A stretch of 64,000 nucleotides of DNA, taken from contig NZ_CBDDGH010000005.1 of the NCBI RefSeq assembly GCF_965227725.1, forward strand, positions 930,001 to 994,000, in the 5' to 3' direction. The notes beneath the pieces were generated by a model, which was not told the origin of the DNA, ran no database searches, and saw nothing but the letters and a program-made list of their open reading frames with translations. Of the stretch, positions 8,451 through 16,779 are shown one piece after another (within the stretch, counting starts at the first letter, position 1; each line of letters starts with the position of its first letter). A program made the translations under genes and the position numbers. This DNA is from Shimia sp965227725 (lineage in GTDB: Bacteria > Pseudomonadota > Alphaproteobacteria > Rhodobacterales > Rhodobacteraceae).

Positions 8451-8842
8451 CCAGCGGCTTTCTCTTCCACCAGATCCGCCAGCGCTTCTGCGCGTGCGGC
8501 CATTTCGGCCATGGCTTGGGTCACAGCTTCAGGGATCACAGGCACTTCCACCTGCTCAGGCTCTGGAGCTGGCGCGTCTTTCAGCGCTTTGATCTCTTCG
8601 TCGCGCGCCGCCAGCTTGGCCTCCGCCTCACGCAGCTGATCTTCCAGACCCGCAGTCTTATCCGCCAGCATCAGACCCGCCATCAAGAGCATCCGCGCTT
8701 CGGGAATGCGGCCCGCCTGTTCAATCAGAACCTTGGCCTGCTCGTCCAGCATCTGCGCCGCTGCGCGCAGGAAATGCTGTTCTCCATCTTGGCAGGCGAC
8801 CTCAAAAACCCGTCCGCCAATCTCAATCTGTACCTCAGGCAT
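8447..8842 (-). CDS. zapA: Cell division protein ZapA
   Basis: A 131-residue ZapA homologue. The N-terminal domain (PEVQIEIGGRVFEVACQDGEQ) matches the family, and a long helical coiled-coil tail rich in Ala/Glu follows. ZapA binds FtsZ and cross-links its filaments in the Z ring. The ATG at 8842 overlaps the upstream coiled-coil gene by one base (TGATG); a TTG one codon earlier is less likely. The gene is the middle member of a tight three-gene leftward block. The C-terminal extension with PAPEPEQVEVPV is a low-complexity linker not present in the short E. coli protein. Confidence 0.9.
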   Translation of the reverse strand: MPEVQIEIGGRVFEVACQDGEQHFLRAAAQMLDEQAKVLIEQAGRIPEARMLLMAGLMLADKTAGLEDQLREAEAKLAARDEEIKALKDAPAPEPEQVEVPVIPEAVTQAMAEMAARAEALADLVEEKAAG

Positions 8843-9606
8843 CAAGCTTCTCCTGTCTCATCTGCCATGGCCGGAGCCGCCTCTTCTACCTGTGCCTCGT
8901 CTGCCTCAGCGGCCTCTTCTGCCGCGGTGCCCTGCACCAGCGGGCGCAGCTCTGCGAGGATCAGCGCCGTTTCGGTCACTTCAGCTTCGCGCAAAGCGGT
9001 CAGCGTCGCCAGATCGGCTTTCAGCGCCTCGTTCACAGCGGATGGATCGACCATCTCGCCTTTCTCGACCTGATCGCGCAGCACCTGATTGGTGGTACGC
9101 TCACGGCGCGCCATCTGGCGCAAGCGGCGCAGACGTTTGGCAAGCTCGTCAAGCAAGGCGCGGTTGGCTTCAACCTCAGGGCTCACGCCCCCCGCATCCG
9201 CAGCACTCGGCGCCGCGCTCGCAGCCTCTGCAGCCTCTTCCGCCGCATCCGCAGCCGCAGCCGCCGCTGTTTCTGCAGCTTCGGCACGGGCCTCAGCGGC
9301 GATCAGCGACTGAGAGGCCTCTTCCTGAGCGGCTTCAGCAATCTTTACGGTATCCTCGGCGGCGGCGCGGGCTTCTTTCTCCGCGGCCAGCTCTGCTTCC
9401 AGATCCGATTGGCGCGCGGTCAATGCCCGAACGCGCTCTTCCATTTGTGCGGTGACCAGCGCCTCATTTTCCAGCGCCCGCCGCAAGGCTTGAACATCTT
9501 CACCCTCATCAGGCTCAGCAACCACAGCCTGCATCGCATCCACGCCGCGTCCAATCCGCTCCAGCGCAGCGCTCAACCTGCCTTCAAGTTCGCTGATGTC
9601 ACTCAT
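8842..9606 (-). CDS. Ala/Glu-rich coiled-coil protein upstream of zapA
   Basis: A 254-residue protein that is almost entirely predicted coiled coil: long heptad-like runs of Ala, Glu, Leu, Arg, with a very Ala-rich middle (residues about 100-160). No membrane segment or signal is seen. ATG at 9606 follows AAAGGACGAGG; a longer in-frame extension upstream has no such site. It is coupled to zapA by a one-base overlap. A structural or ZapA/ZapB-like scaffold role at the division site is a reasonable inference from position and composition, but I recognise no named family. Confidence 0.8.
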   Translation of the reverse strand: MSDISELEGRLSAALERIGRGVDAMQAVVAEPDEGEDVQALRRALENEALVTAQMEERVRALTARQSDLEAELAAEKEARAAAEDTVKIAEAAQEEASQSLIAAEARAEAAETAAAAAADAAEEAAEAASAAPSAADAGGVSPEVEANRALLDELAKRLRRLRQMARRERTTNQVLRDQVEKGEMVDPSAVNEALKADLATLTALREAEVTETALILAELRPLVQGTAAEEAAEADEAQVEEAAPAMADETGEA

Positions 9607-9643
9607 TTGCCTCGTCCTTTCTGGTCCGGTTCTTATTGACCCG

Positions 9644-9660
9644 TGTATCGCGCCGATACA
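9644..9660. promoter_or_regulatory. 17-bp perfect palindrome TGTATCG-CGC-CGATACA in a divergent promoter gap
   Basis: Seven-base arms flank CGC. It lies in the 281-base gap between the leftward coiled-coil/zapA block and the rightward tkt gene, closer to the former. A TTGACC just before it (9636-9641) could be part of a promoter. The symmetry is what a dimeric repressor would need. Confidence 0.5.
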
Positions 9661-9887
9661 GCTATCGCAGTCGCGAATCGCCGCCAAGCGCATAATGTCG
9701 CGATCTTATCCAATGGACAGGCAAAATGCGCCCCCCCAAGGCCTGAAATCCCGTCAGGTTCCGAAAGCGGCTCTGAGCCCGGCAAAGCCTTTAAAAAACG
9801 GCATTCCGGCGGCGTGGCGTGTTGCTATTGGCCATAATCCTGCTATTGACCCAGCAACCAAAACCCCAACCCAGAGGAGCGCAAGAC

Positions 9888-11909
9888 GTGGACATCGCCG
9901 CCCTGCGTGAAAAGAACCCTGAACATTGGATGAAAGCCACCGCCATTCGTGCTCTGACACTGGACGCTGTGGCCGCCGCAAACTCCGGTCACTCTGGCAT
10001 GCCGATGGGCATGGCGGATGTGGCAACAGTGCTGTTTGAAAAGCACATGAAGTTTGACGTTGCCGCGCCAAACTGGCCGGACCGCGACCGTTTCATCCTG
10101 TCTGCTGGCCACGGCTCCATGCTGATCTATTCGCTGCTCTATCTCATGGGTGACAAGCAGGTCACGCTGGAGCAGGTGAAGAACTTCCGCCAGATGGGCG
10201 CGCTGACTGCGGGCCACCCGGAAAACTTCCTGATCGACGCCGTGGAAACCACCACCGGCCCGCTTGGTCAGGGCATCTCCAACGCTGTGGGCTTTGCCAT
10301 GGCTGAAGAGATCCAGCGCGCGCAATATGGCCGCAAGCTGGTGGATCACTACACCTATGTGATCGCAGGCGACGGCTGCCTGATGGAAGGCATCTCCCAG
10401 GAGGCCATCGGCCTTGCGGGCCGCCACAGCCTCGGCCATCTGATCGTGCTCTGGGACAACAACAACATCACCATCGATGGCACTGTTGAGCTCTCTGACC
10501 GCACCGATCAAGTCAAGCGTTTCAAAGCTTCCGGCTGGCATGTGCTGGAAATCGACGGCCACGATCCCGAAGCGATCGACGCCGCGATCGAAGCTGCCAA
10601 GAAAACCAAAAAACCGTCCATGATTGCGTGCAAAACGCACATCGCAATCGGCCACGCGGCACAGGACACCTCCAAAGGCCACGGCGCCCTGACCGACGCA
10701 GAGCAGCTCGCTGCCGCCAAAGAGGTCTACGGTTGGCCGGGTGCGGCTTTCGAAGTGCCTGCCGACATCAAATCCCAGTGGGAAGCCATCGGCTCGCGCG
10801 GTGCAGAAGAGCGCGCCGCATGGGAAGGCCGCTTTGCGGAGGCCTCCAAGCAGAAGCAGGACCGTTTCAACCGCGCCTACGCGCTGGAAGCACCCAAAAA
10901 GCTTTCCGCAACCGTAAAGGCGCTGAAAAAGCAGATCTCCGAGGATCAGCCTTCCGTGGCCACCCGGAAATCCTCCGAAATGGCGCTGGCAGCGATCAAC
11001 CCGATCATGCCGGAGACCGTGGGCGGCTCTGCTGACCTGACCGGTTCCAACAACACCAAGACCGGCGACCTCGGCGTGTTTGACACCGACAACCGCAAAG
11101 GCCGCTATGTGTATTGGGGCATCCGTGAGCACGGCATGGCCGCTGCGATGAACGGCATGGCGCTGCACGGCGGTATCCGCCCCTACGGCGGCACCTTCTT
11201 CTGCTTCACCGACTATGCGCGTCCTTCCATGCGTCTGGCCGCTCTGAGCAAAATCCCCACCGTTTTCGTGATGACCCACGATTCCATCGGTGTGGGCGAA
11301 GATGGCCCAACCCACCAGCCGGTTGAACACCTCGCGATCTGCCGCGCGACCCCGAACACCTATGTGTTCCGTCCAGCAGACTCCGTGGAAACCGCAGAGG
11401 CCTGGGAAATCGCGCTGACCAGCAAAGAGACCCCTTCCGTGATGGCCCTGACCCGTCAGAACCTGCCAACCGTGCGCACCGAGCACAAACTGGCAAACCT
11501 GACCGAGAAAGGCGCATATGTGCTGGCCGAGGCCGAGGGCAAACGTCAGGTGATCCTGATCGCCACCGGTTCTGAAGTCTCCACCGCGATGGAAGCCAAG
11601 GCGCTTCTGGAAGCGGAAGGCATCGGCACCCGCGTGGTCTCCATGCCCTGCATGGAGCTCTTCGCTCAGCAGGACGAAGCCTACCGCCGCAAGGTCCTGC
11701 CAGCCGGCGCAGCCGTGCGCGTTGGCGTCGAAGCCGCAGTACGCGCAGGTGGCTGGGATCAGTGGCTGCTGGGTGAACGCGCCCGCGCTGGCAAATCCGA
11801 CTTCGTCGGCATGTCAAGCTTCGGTGCCTCCGCCCCGGCGGGTGAGCTGTTTGAAAAGTTCGGCATCACCGCAGCCAATGTGGCGGAAAAAGCCAAAGCC
11901 CTGCTGTAA
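9888..11909 (+). CDS. tkt: Transketolase
   Basis: A 673-residue transketolase that moves two-carbon ketol units between sugar phosphates in the pentose phosphate pathway, using thiamine diphosphate. The N-terminal domain has the phosphate/sugar-binding NSGHSGMPMG and the TPP motif GDGCLMEGISQE...NN. The pyrimidine domain has GIREHGMAA and DSIGVGEDGPTHQPVE, and the C-terminal domain starts around ATGSEVS. The GTG at 9888 follows AGAGGAGC and gives the standard N-terminus (IAALREKNPEHWMKATAIR). An in-frame ATG/TTG upstream would add a hydrophobic extension not expected for the family. It stands alone and ends at a terminator. Confidence 0.96.
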   Translation: MDIAALREKNPEHWMKATAIRALTLDAVAAANSGHSGMPMGMADVATVLFEKHMKFDVAAPNWPDRDRFILSAGHGSMLIYSLLYLMGDKQVTLEQVKNFRQMGALTAGHPENFLIDAVETTTGPLGQGISNAVGFAMAEEIQRAQYGRKLVDHYTYVIAGDGCLMEGISQEAIGLAGRHSLGHLIVLWDNNNITIDGTVELSDRTDQVKRFKASGWHVLEIDGHDPEAIDAAIEAAKKTKKPSMIACKTHIAIGHAAQDTSKGHGALTDAEQLAAAKEVYGWPGAAFEVPADIKSQWEAIGSRGAEERAAWEGRFAEASKQKQDRFNRAYALEAPKKLSATVKALKKQISEDQPSVATRKSSEMALAAINPIMPETVGGSADLTGSNNTKTGDLGVFDTDNRKGRYVYWGIREHGMAAAMNGMALHGGIRPYGGTFFCFTDYARPSMRLAALSKIPTVFVMTHDSIGVGEDGPTHQPVEHLAICRATPNTYVFRPADSVETAEAWEIALTSKETPSVMALTRQNLPTVRTEHKLANLTEKGAYVLAEAEGKRQVILIATGSEVSTAMEAKALLEAEGIGTRVVSMPCMELFAQQDEAYRRKVLPAGAAVRVGVEAAVRAGGWDQWLLGERARAGKSDFVGMSSFGASAPAGELFEKFGITAANVAEKAKALL

Positions 11910-11929
11910 GAGCGGAACATAACCTATTG

Positions 11930-11960
11930 AAAAGGCGTCCTATTAAGGGCGTCTTTTTTT
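11930..11960 (+). terminator. Intrinsic terminator after tkt
   Basis: AAAAGGCGTCC and GGGCGTCTTTT form an 11-bp stem with two G-U pairs around TATTAA, followed by more T. Confidence 0.75.
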
Positions 11961-12024
11961 GGTGCTGACGCACAACTTAATGCCTCCGGCGGGGATTTTT
12001 GGGGCAAGAGGAAACCTGATGGCG

Positions 12025-12438
12025 TCAAATGTAGGACGTCACCATTTGCATCCCAGAGATGGCGCAAACAAGCAGCAGCGCCTGACCGTATGTCTTAAGA
12101 CGCAGCTGTGGCCATGCCTCGGATGAATAACACGCGCGCCCAAAAGCATTCGTGACGCTCCAGATGGCAGAAGCGCCCAGTCCAAAGCCGAGTGTGAGCG
12201 TCGCAAAGAAGACGCTGTCAAATGCCCCCGTCACAACAACATAGATCATCATAGCGACGATCAGGGCGATGCAGATTTTGCTACGCTTGTTTCCCCTGAA
12301 GACAAAAGCGGCCTCACCGCCTTGAGTGCCCTCTTTGGCCTGCCTCTGCGCCAGACCGAAAACCAGCATCCCCCAGACAAAGCAAAATACCAGCGCAAAA
12401 CTCGCCATGAGAAAAGCGTACCAAATCAAGTCTTCCAT
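12025..12438 (-). CDS. Membrane protein of unknown function, four TM segments
   Basis: A 137-residue protein dominated by hydrophobic segments: about residues 5-28, 56-72, 78-95 and 117-135. A charged loop (QRQAKEGTQGGEAAFVFRGNKRSK) of which the basic part ends in NKRSK separates the first two helices. No known motif is visible. ATG at 12438. It is a single gene convergent with tkt and divergent from the acyltransferase gene. Function unknown. Confidence 0.7.
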   Translation of the reverse strand: MEDLIWYAFLMASFALVFCFVWGMLVFGLAQRQAKEGTQGGEAAFVFRGNKRSKICIALIVAMMIYVVVTGAFDSVFFATLTLGFGLGASAIWSVTNAFGRACYSSEAWPQLRLKTYGQALLLVCAISGMQMVTSYI

Positions 12439-12644
12439 AATGCCCGTTTCCCAAACCCGTTAATCTACTCAAGCGGGTTTCCTTCATCACTGCGGTACGA
12501 TTAAGGCGACTTTGTGCATAGAAACAGATCGCGCGCTTTTGCCCTAACAGCACATGTTTCCACATTCCCCCTATCCTTCCGCATCGTAACCCTCTATCAG
12601 CAGCGGAACGCCAATGGGCCAAGGCCCCAGCTCAGGACCCCAAC

Positions 12645-13391
12645 ATGCTGCTCACCCTTGCCAAGCGGATCCTCCTGCTGCCCGTCGGCCCAGCCATCTT
12701 TCTGTTTCTGGCTTTTGCCCCCACGGTCTGCGGCACCAGGAAAGGCTTTCGCGGCTGGTACTGGCGGCGGGTGTCGCGCGCCTGTTCCTTGCTGCTGTGG
12801 TTTCTGGATGTGAGAGTCGAAATCTCAGACGCCGCCCGCGAGGCGCTGCGCACCGATGAAAACTCCATCATCGCGGTCAACCACCGCAGCCATCTGGATG
12901 GGTTCACCATGCTGCATGTGATCCCCGACGAAAAATGGGTGACCTTCGGGGCCAAGAAAGAGCTCTGCGAGGCTGCACTCTTAAAGCGTGGTTTTGAGGG
13001 TGCGGGCCTTCTGAAGATTGACCGCCAAAAGGGCCGTGATGCGCTGTCCTCCCTCAAAGGGGCGATCACAGAGATGCCCGCGCGCCGCTCGCCAATCCTC
13101 TTTGTCGAAGGCACCCGTTCCACCAAGCCGGGGCTTGCACCGTTCAAAGCAGGCGCTGTTCTGATCGCCCAGCAAACCGGCCGCGCCATCCGTCCCTTTG
13201 TGATCAGCCACTCCGACAAGCTCCTGCCACGTGGCAAATTTTTCCCGTTCAAAGGCACCGTCCATATCGACGTGCTCGATCAGATGAGCTTTGCCAAGGA
13301 TGAGAACGCCGACGCGGCGGTCGCCCGACTGCGCGCTGCAATGGCCCGCGCCTATGACGCGCAAACCGGTGAAACAACGCCTGAGGTCTGA
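12645..13391 (+). CDS. PlsC-like lysophospholipid acyltransferase
   Basis: A 248-residue membrane-bound acyltransferase of the PlsC/AGPAT superfamily. An N-terminal hydrophobic anchor precedes the catalytic block NHRSHLD (HX4D) near residue 78. The second conserved block is FVEGTRS, near residue 147, for glycerol-phosphate binding. It likely acylates a lysophospholipid or similar acceptor at the inner membrane. The ATG follows a CAGGA. It converges on an LpxL-like gene, so two lipid acyltransferases face each other, with only 24 bases between them. The exact acceptor is not determined. Confidence 0.87.
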   Translation: MLLTLAKRILLLPVGPAIFLFLAFAPTVCGTRKGFRGWYWRRVSRACSLLLWFLDVRVEISDAAREALRTDENSIIAVNHRSHLDGFTMLHVIPDEKWVTFGAKKELCEAALLKRGFEGAGLLKIDRQKGRDALSSLKGAITEMPARRSPILFVEGTRSTKPGLAPFKAGAVLIAQQTGRAIRPFVISHSDKLLPRGKFFPFKGTVHIDVLDQMSFAKDENADAAVARLRAAMARAYDAQTGETTPEV

Positions 13392-13415
13392 TCAAACGCC
13401 GCCCCGTGCCGCAGC

Positions 13416-14297
13416 TTAGCGGCGCATGTCCTTCCAGCGGCGCAGCAGCCAATACCACTGATCCGGCTTTTCCAGAATACGGGCCGACAGATTGTCGTTG
13501 AACGCCTGCGTCATGGTACGCGGATCGCTGGGCTCAATCGGCGCTTCAAATTCCACATCGATATCGCTGCTGTTGTCCCGCCGCGTGCCAAACACCGGCA
13601 TAAACGGCACATCGTATTTAAGCGCCAGCCGTGCCGCCGCCAGCGAGGTCAGCGCATCAAACCCCAGAAACGGCATCATCTCACCGTCCACGGTTTTCTC
13701 ATCGAGCAGGATCGCCACAAATCCACCGGCGCGCAGATGGCGCACCATCGCCTTGGTGCCATTTGGCCCCGTGGTCAGCGCAGGCCGTCCGCCCTGCTCA
13801 ATGCCGCGTGACAAGAGCCGCTGATAGTGGCGGTTGCTCTGACGCCGATAGACCCCGGCGGTTTCCATACCGCGATGCTTCAGCACCGCGCGCACAGCTT
13901 CCCATTGCCCGAAATGGCCGGACACAAGGATCGCCCCTTTGCCTTCGGCGCGGGCCTTCTCCAAAATCTCAAGACCGGGGCCTGAGATGTGGAAATGCTC
14001 CTGCCCTGCCTGAAACTCGGTGTTGTGGAACACCTCAAACAGGGTGCGCCCCATGTTCTGCCCCATCTTCCGGCTCAGGGCCAACCGCTCCGCCCGCGGC
14101 ATATCCGGATAGATGCGCAGAACCTCCCGGTCAAACCGCCGCCGCGCAATCGGAATCCAGCGCATGACCCAGCCAATCATATTGCCAAGGCTGCGCGCCC
14201 GCTTGTCATACCTGCGCCATTTCGACGAGGTCAGCGCGGTCCACAAAGGAATATAGCGGAGATGTTGCCAGATGTATTTTACAGGACGTGCAAGCAT
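13416..14297 (-). CDS. LpxL/HtrB-like lysophospholipid (lipid A) acyltransferase
   Basis: A 293-residue member of the LpxL/LpxM/HtrB family. These add secondary acyl chains from acyl-ACP to lipid A precursors or related lipids at the inner membrane. An N-terminal anchor is followed by the catalytic HX4E motif in SGHFGQWE (about residue 126), a YRRQSNRHY block, and the C-terminal PDQWYWLLRRWK signature. ATG at 14297. The family is clear; whether the acceptor is lipid A or another lysophospholipid is not. Confidence 0.9.
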   Translation of the reverse strand: MLARPVKYIWQHLRYIPLWTALTSSKWRRYDKRARSLGNMIGWVMRWIPIARRRFDREVLRIYPDMPRAERLALSRKMGQNMGRTLFEVFHNTEFQAGQEHFHISGPGLEILEKARAEGKGAILVSGHFGQWEAVRAVLKHRGMETAGVYRRQSNRHYQRLLSRGIEQGGRPALTTGPNGTKAMVRHLRAGGFVAILLDEKTVDGEMMPFLGFDALTSLAAARLALKYDVPFMPVFGTRRDNSSDIDVEFEAPIEPSDPRTMTQAFNDNLSARILEKPDQWYWLLRRWKDMRR

Positions 14298-14420
14298 TTG
14301 CTCTGTATGGGCTAGTTTGCGGGTATGTCCAATCCAATAAGTGTCACACCCGCAAAAATCTGAAATGCGCGTTTAAAAAACGCCGTGATCGGCGATCTTA
14401 CGCCAATGCGCGCTTCATGC

Positions 14421-15401
14421 TTAATGCGCAGCCTCTTCACCTTTGCCAAAGATCGCGCCCCAGATCGGGCCAATCACCTTGGTCGCCACCGGGATCAAAG
14501 CCGCGCCCAGCACGAGGCCAAAGACCCCATCCATCGCCGCCTTGCTGGTCCATTCCACAAAGCCCTCATAGGCCGCCGGAACCGCATGGCCCGCCGCATA
14601 GGCCCAATCATGGATATGATGGCCAAGCCAGCCAAAGCCCAGCTCTTCCAGACCATGGATCACAATAGAGCCGCCAACCCACAGCATCGCTGCCGTGCCA
14701 ACAAGGGTCAGCAGCTTCATGAAATAGGGCATGCCACGCACCAGCCCGCGGCCAATCGCACGGGTCAGCGACCAATCACCGCCCGCATACATCGCCAGCC
14801 CCACATCATCCATCTTCACGATCAGCGCCACAGAGCCATAGACCGCCACGGTGATGCCCACCCCGGCCAGCGCCAATGTGGAGGCTTCCATCCAGAAATT
14901 GCTCTCCGGAATGCCCGACAGGATGATGGTCATGATTTCCGCAGACAGGATGAAATCCGTCTTGATGGCGCCTGCGGCTTTTTTCTCTTCCAAATGCGCC
15001 GGATCGCCCTCAGCCTCGTCTTCTGCGCCATGATGGGTGTCATGCGGCACAAAGGCGTGCAGCACTTTTTCAGCACCTTCAAAACACAGATAGGCCCCGC
15101 CCAGCATCAACAGCGGCGAAATCAGCCAGGGCGCAAAGTTCGCCAGCAGCAATGCCGCCGGCAGCAGGATCAACAGCTTGTTGCGGATCGAGCCCTTGGC
15201 GATTTTCCAGATGATCGGCAGCTCGCGCTTGGCCTCAAACCCATGCAGGTATTTCGGTGTGACCGCCGCATCATCGATCACCGCGCCCGCCGCCTTGGCA
15301 CTGGCCTTCGCCGCGCCTGCCGCCACATCGTCAATCGAGGCCGCCGCCACTTTGGCAATGCCTGCCACATCATCCAACAACGCAAGCAATCCGCCAGCCA
15401 T
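14421..15401 (-). CDS. DUF808 family inner-membrane protein (YedI-like)
   Basis: A 326-residue protein with the DUF808 hallmarks: N-terminal AGGLLALLDDVA, an Ala-rich helical part, VTPKYLHGFEAKRELPIIWKIAKGSIRNK (core KYLHGFEAKRELPI), then several membrane helices. ATG at 15401 is preceded by GGAGAGG. An in-frame GTG two codons earlier overlaps that site. A His/Asp/Glu-rich loop (VPHDTHHGAEDEAEGD) lies in the middle. The molecular function of DUF808 proteins is not known to me. A repeat array sits about 200 bases upstream of its start. Confidence 0.88.
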   Translation of the reverse strand: MAGGLLALLDDVAGIAKVAAASIDDVAAGAAKASAKAAGAVIDDAAVTPKYLHGFEAKRELPIIWKIAKGSIRNKLLILLPAALLLANFAPWLISPLLMLGGAYLCFEGAEKVLHAFVPHDTHHGAEDEAEGDPAHLEEKKAAGAIKTDFILSAEIMTIILSGIPESNFWMEASTLALAGVGITVAVYGSVALIVKMDDVGLAMYAGGDWSLTRAIGRGLVRGMPYFMKLLTLVGTAAMLWVGGSIVIHGLEELGFGWLGHHIHDWAYAAGHAVPAAYEGFVEWTSKAAMDGVFGLVLGAALIPVATKVIGPIWGAIFGKGEEAAH

Positions 15402-15602
15402 CTGCACCTCTCCTGTCGCCCTGTTCCCTTATCGGGTGTTTGATCCTAGATGCCTGATCTGTGCAGATTTGCCTAGGGGGAAGTCTGACCCGAAGATGCC
15501 AACCCTGCGCAGCGCAGACAGGAAGGGTCCCGGGTGTTGCGCCTGTGCCCGTTGCGACGCCCCAGCGCTTAACACAGGCGTTTTATGCGCGGAGCCGAAA
15601 TG

Positions 15603-15645
15603 GCACCGACGCAATACCGACGGGATACAGCCGCGATACCGCAGG
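15603..15645. repeat. 11-bp tandem repeat array (ATACCG type), copy 1
   Basis: Units starting ATAC recur at 15614, 15625 and 15636, an exact 11-base period, preceded by a diverged unit GCACCGACGCA. The array lies in the 284-base gap between the DUF808 gene and coaD. A second array with the same period and consensus is at 51849-51891. Matching the two arrays gives 33 of 44 identical bases. Confidence 0.7.
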
Positions 15646-15685
15646 CCAAAACCGCATCAATTTAAGGGTTAACCCGCCGACAATC

Positions 15686-16183
15686 TCAGCGTTTGCCGAG
15701 CCGGTCCAGCAGCGCCTCATTGACCGCAGGCGGCACAAATTTGGACACATCCCCATCCAGCCGCGCGATCTCTTTCACCAGCTTAGAGGCAATCGCCTGA
15801 TGCTTCAGATCGGCCATCAGAAAGACGGTCTCGATGCTCGCATCCAAGGCACGGTTCATGCCGACCATCTGATATTCATACTCAAAATCCGTGACCGCCC
15901 GCAGGCCGCGCACGATGATCTGAGCGCCCACCTCTTTGGCACAATCAATGAGCAGGTTTTCAAAGGGATGCACCAGAATTTCGACGCCGGTCTCTTCCGC
16001 CAGCTTGGCGCATTGCCCCTCAATCATCGCCACACGCTCTTCCAGCGAAAACAGCGGGCCTTTGTCGCGGTTGATCGCAACGCCAATCACCAGCCGGTCC
16101 ACCAATTGTGTGGCGCGGCGAATAATATCGATGTGACCCAAAGTGATAGGGTCAAACGTGCCTGGGTAAAGCGCTGTGCGCAT
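15686..16183 (-). CDS. coaD: Phosphopantetheine adenylyltransferase
   Basis: A 165-residue CoaD, the penultimate step of coenzyme A synthesis (4'-phosphopantetheine + ATP to dephospho-CoA + PPi). It shows the nucleotidyltransferase signature YPGTFDPITLGHIDII with the HxGH-like TLGH, plus RGLRAVTDFEYE and the SS/SK-type end motif in ASKLVKEIA. Length fits the family. ATG at 16183 follows GGGAGGATGCC. It is followed by the CBS-protein gene upstream on the same strand with about 100 bases between, so an operon is possible but not required. Confidence 0.96.
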   Translation of the reverse strand: MRTALYPGTFDPITLGHIDIIRRATQLVDRLVIGVAINRDKGPLFSLEERVAMIEGQCAKLAEETGVEILVHPFENLLIDCAKEVGAQIIVRGLRAVTDFEYEYQMVGMNRALDASIETVFLMADLKHQAIASKLVKEIARLDGDVSKFVPPAVNEALLDRLGKR

Positions 16184-16287
16184 GGCATCCTCCCGTGGTC
16201 CTGCGCGCACGCAACATTATTGCGCGGCCATTTGCAAGACCTGTTTTCAGGATAGGTATTTCTGCGGGAGTAAGACGTTGCGGCACC

Positions 16288-16722
16288 TCAGTGCCCCATG
16301 ATCATGCCTTCCAATGCGTCCTTTTCCATCGCCAGTTCCGAGAGGCGCGCCTTGACCGTATCGCCCAGCGAAATCAGCCCTACCAGTGCGCCGTCTTCCA
16401 TCACCGGCATGTGGCGGAACCGCCCCTGGGTCATCTTCTCAAGCACGCTCACCGCATCATCATTGCGCGTACAGGTGACAAGCTCGGTTGTCATATAGTC
16501 GTCGATCTTGTCAGACAGACAGCCCACCCCGCGCTTGGCAAGCTGGCGCACGATGTCGCGCTCAGACAGAATGCCCAGCGGCACAACGCCGTCCTCAGAC
16601 ACGATCACCGTGCCAATGCCTTTATCGGAAAGGATTTTTGCCGCATCAGACACCAAGGTTCCGGGCTTCACCGTCAGCACACCTTCGGACCCTTTGGACT
16701 TGAGTATCTGATGAACGAGCAT
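16288..16722 (-). CDS. Protein of two CBS domains
   Basis: A 144-residue stand-alone tandem CBS (Bateman) protein. The first CBS covers about residues 10-65 (SDAAKILSDKGIGTVIV, GILSERDIVR). The second covers about 75-135 (DAVSVLEKMTQGRFRHMPVMEDGALVGLISLGD). Such modules bind adenine nucleotides such as AMP, ATP or SAM and sense energy state. Similar single proteins are common in alphaproteobacteria. ATG at 16722 follows GGAGGTC. No fused effector domain is present, so any partner is unknown. Confidence 0.9.
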   Translation of the reverse strand: MLVHQILKSKGSEGVLTVKPGTLVSDAAKILSDKGIGTVIVSEDGVVPLGILSERDIVRQLAKRGVGCLSDKIDDYMTTELVTCTRNDDAVSVLEKMTQGRFRHMPVMEDGALVGLISLGDTVKARLSELAMEKDALEGMIMGH

Positions 16723-16779
16723 AGTGACCTCCGATATAAACTATAAGTAAGTCAAGCGTTGCCGCTCCTTAAACGCATG

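Noticed and set aside
7756..9606. Possible 6S RNA next to zapA, as found in many bacteria
   Set aside because: zapA overlaps its downstream gene by four bases, and the gap after that gene holds only a terminator hairpin; there is no space for a 6S RNA.
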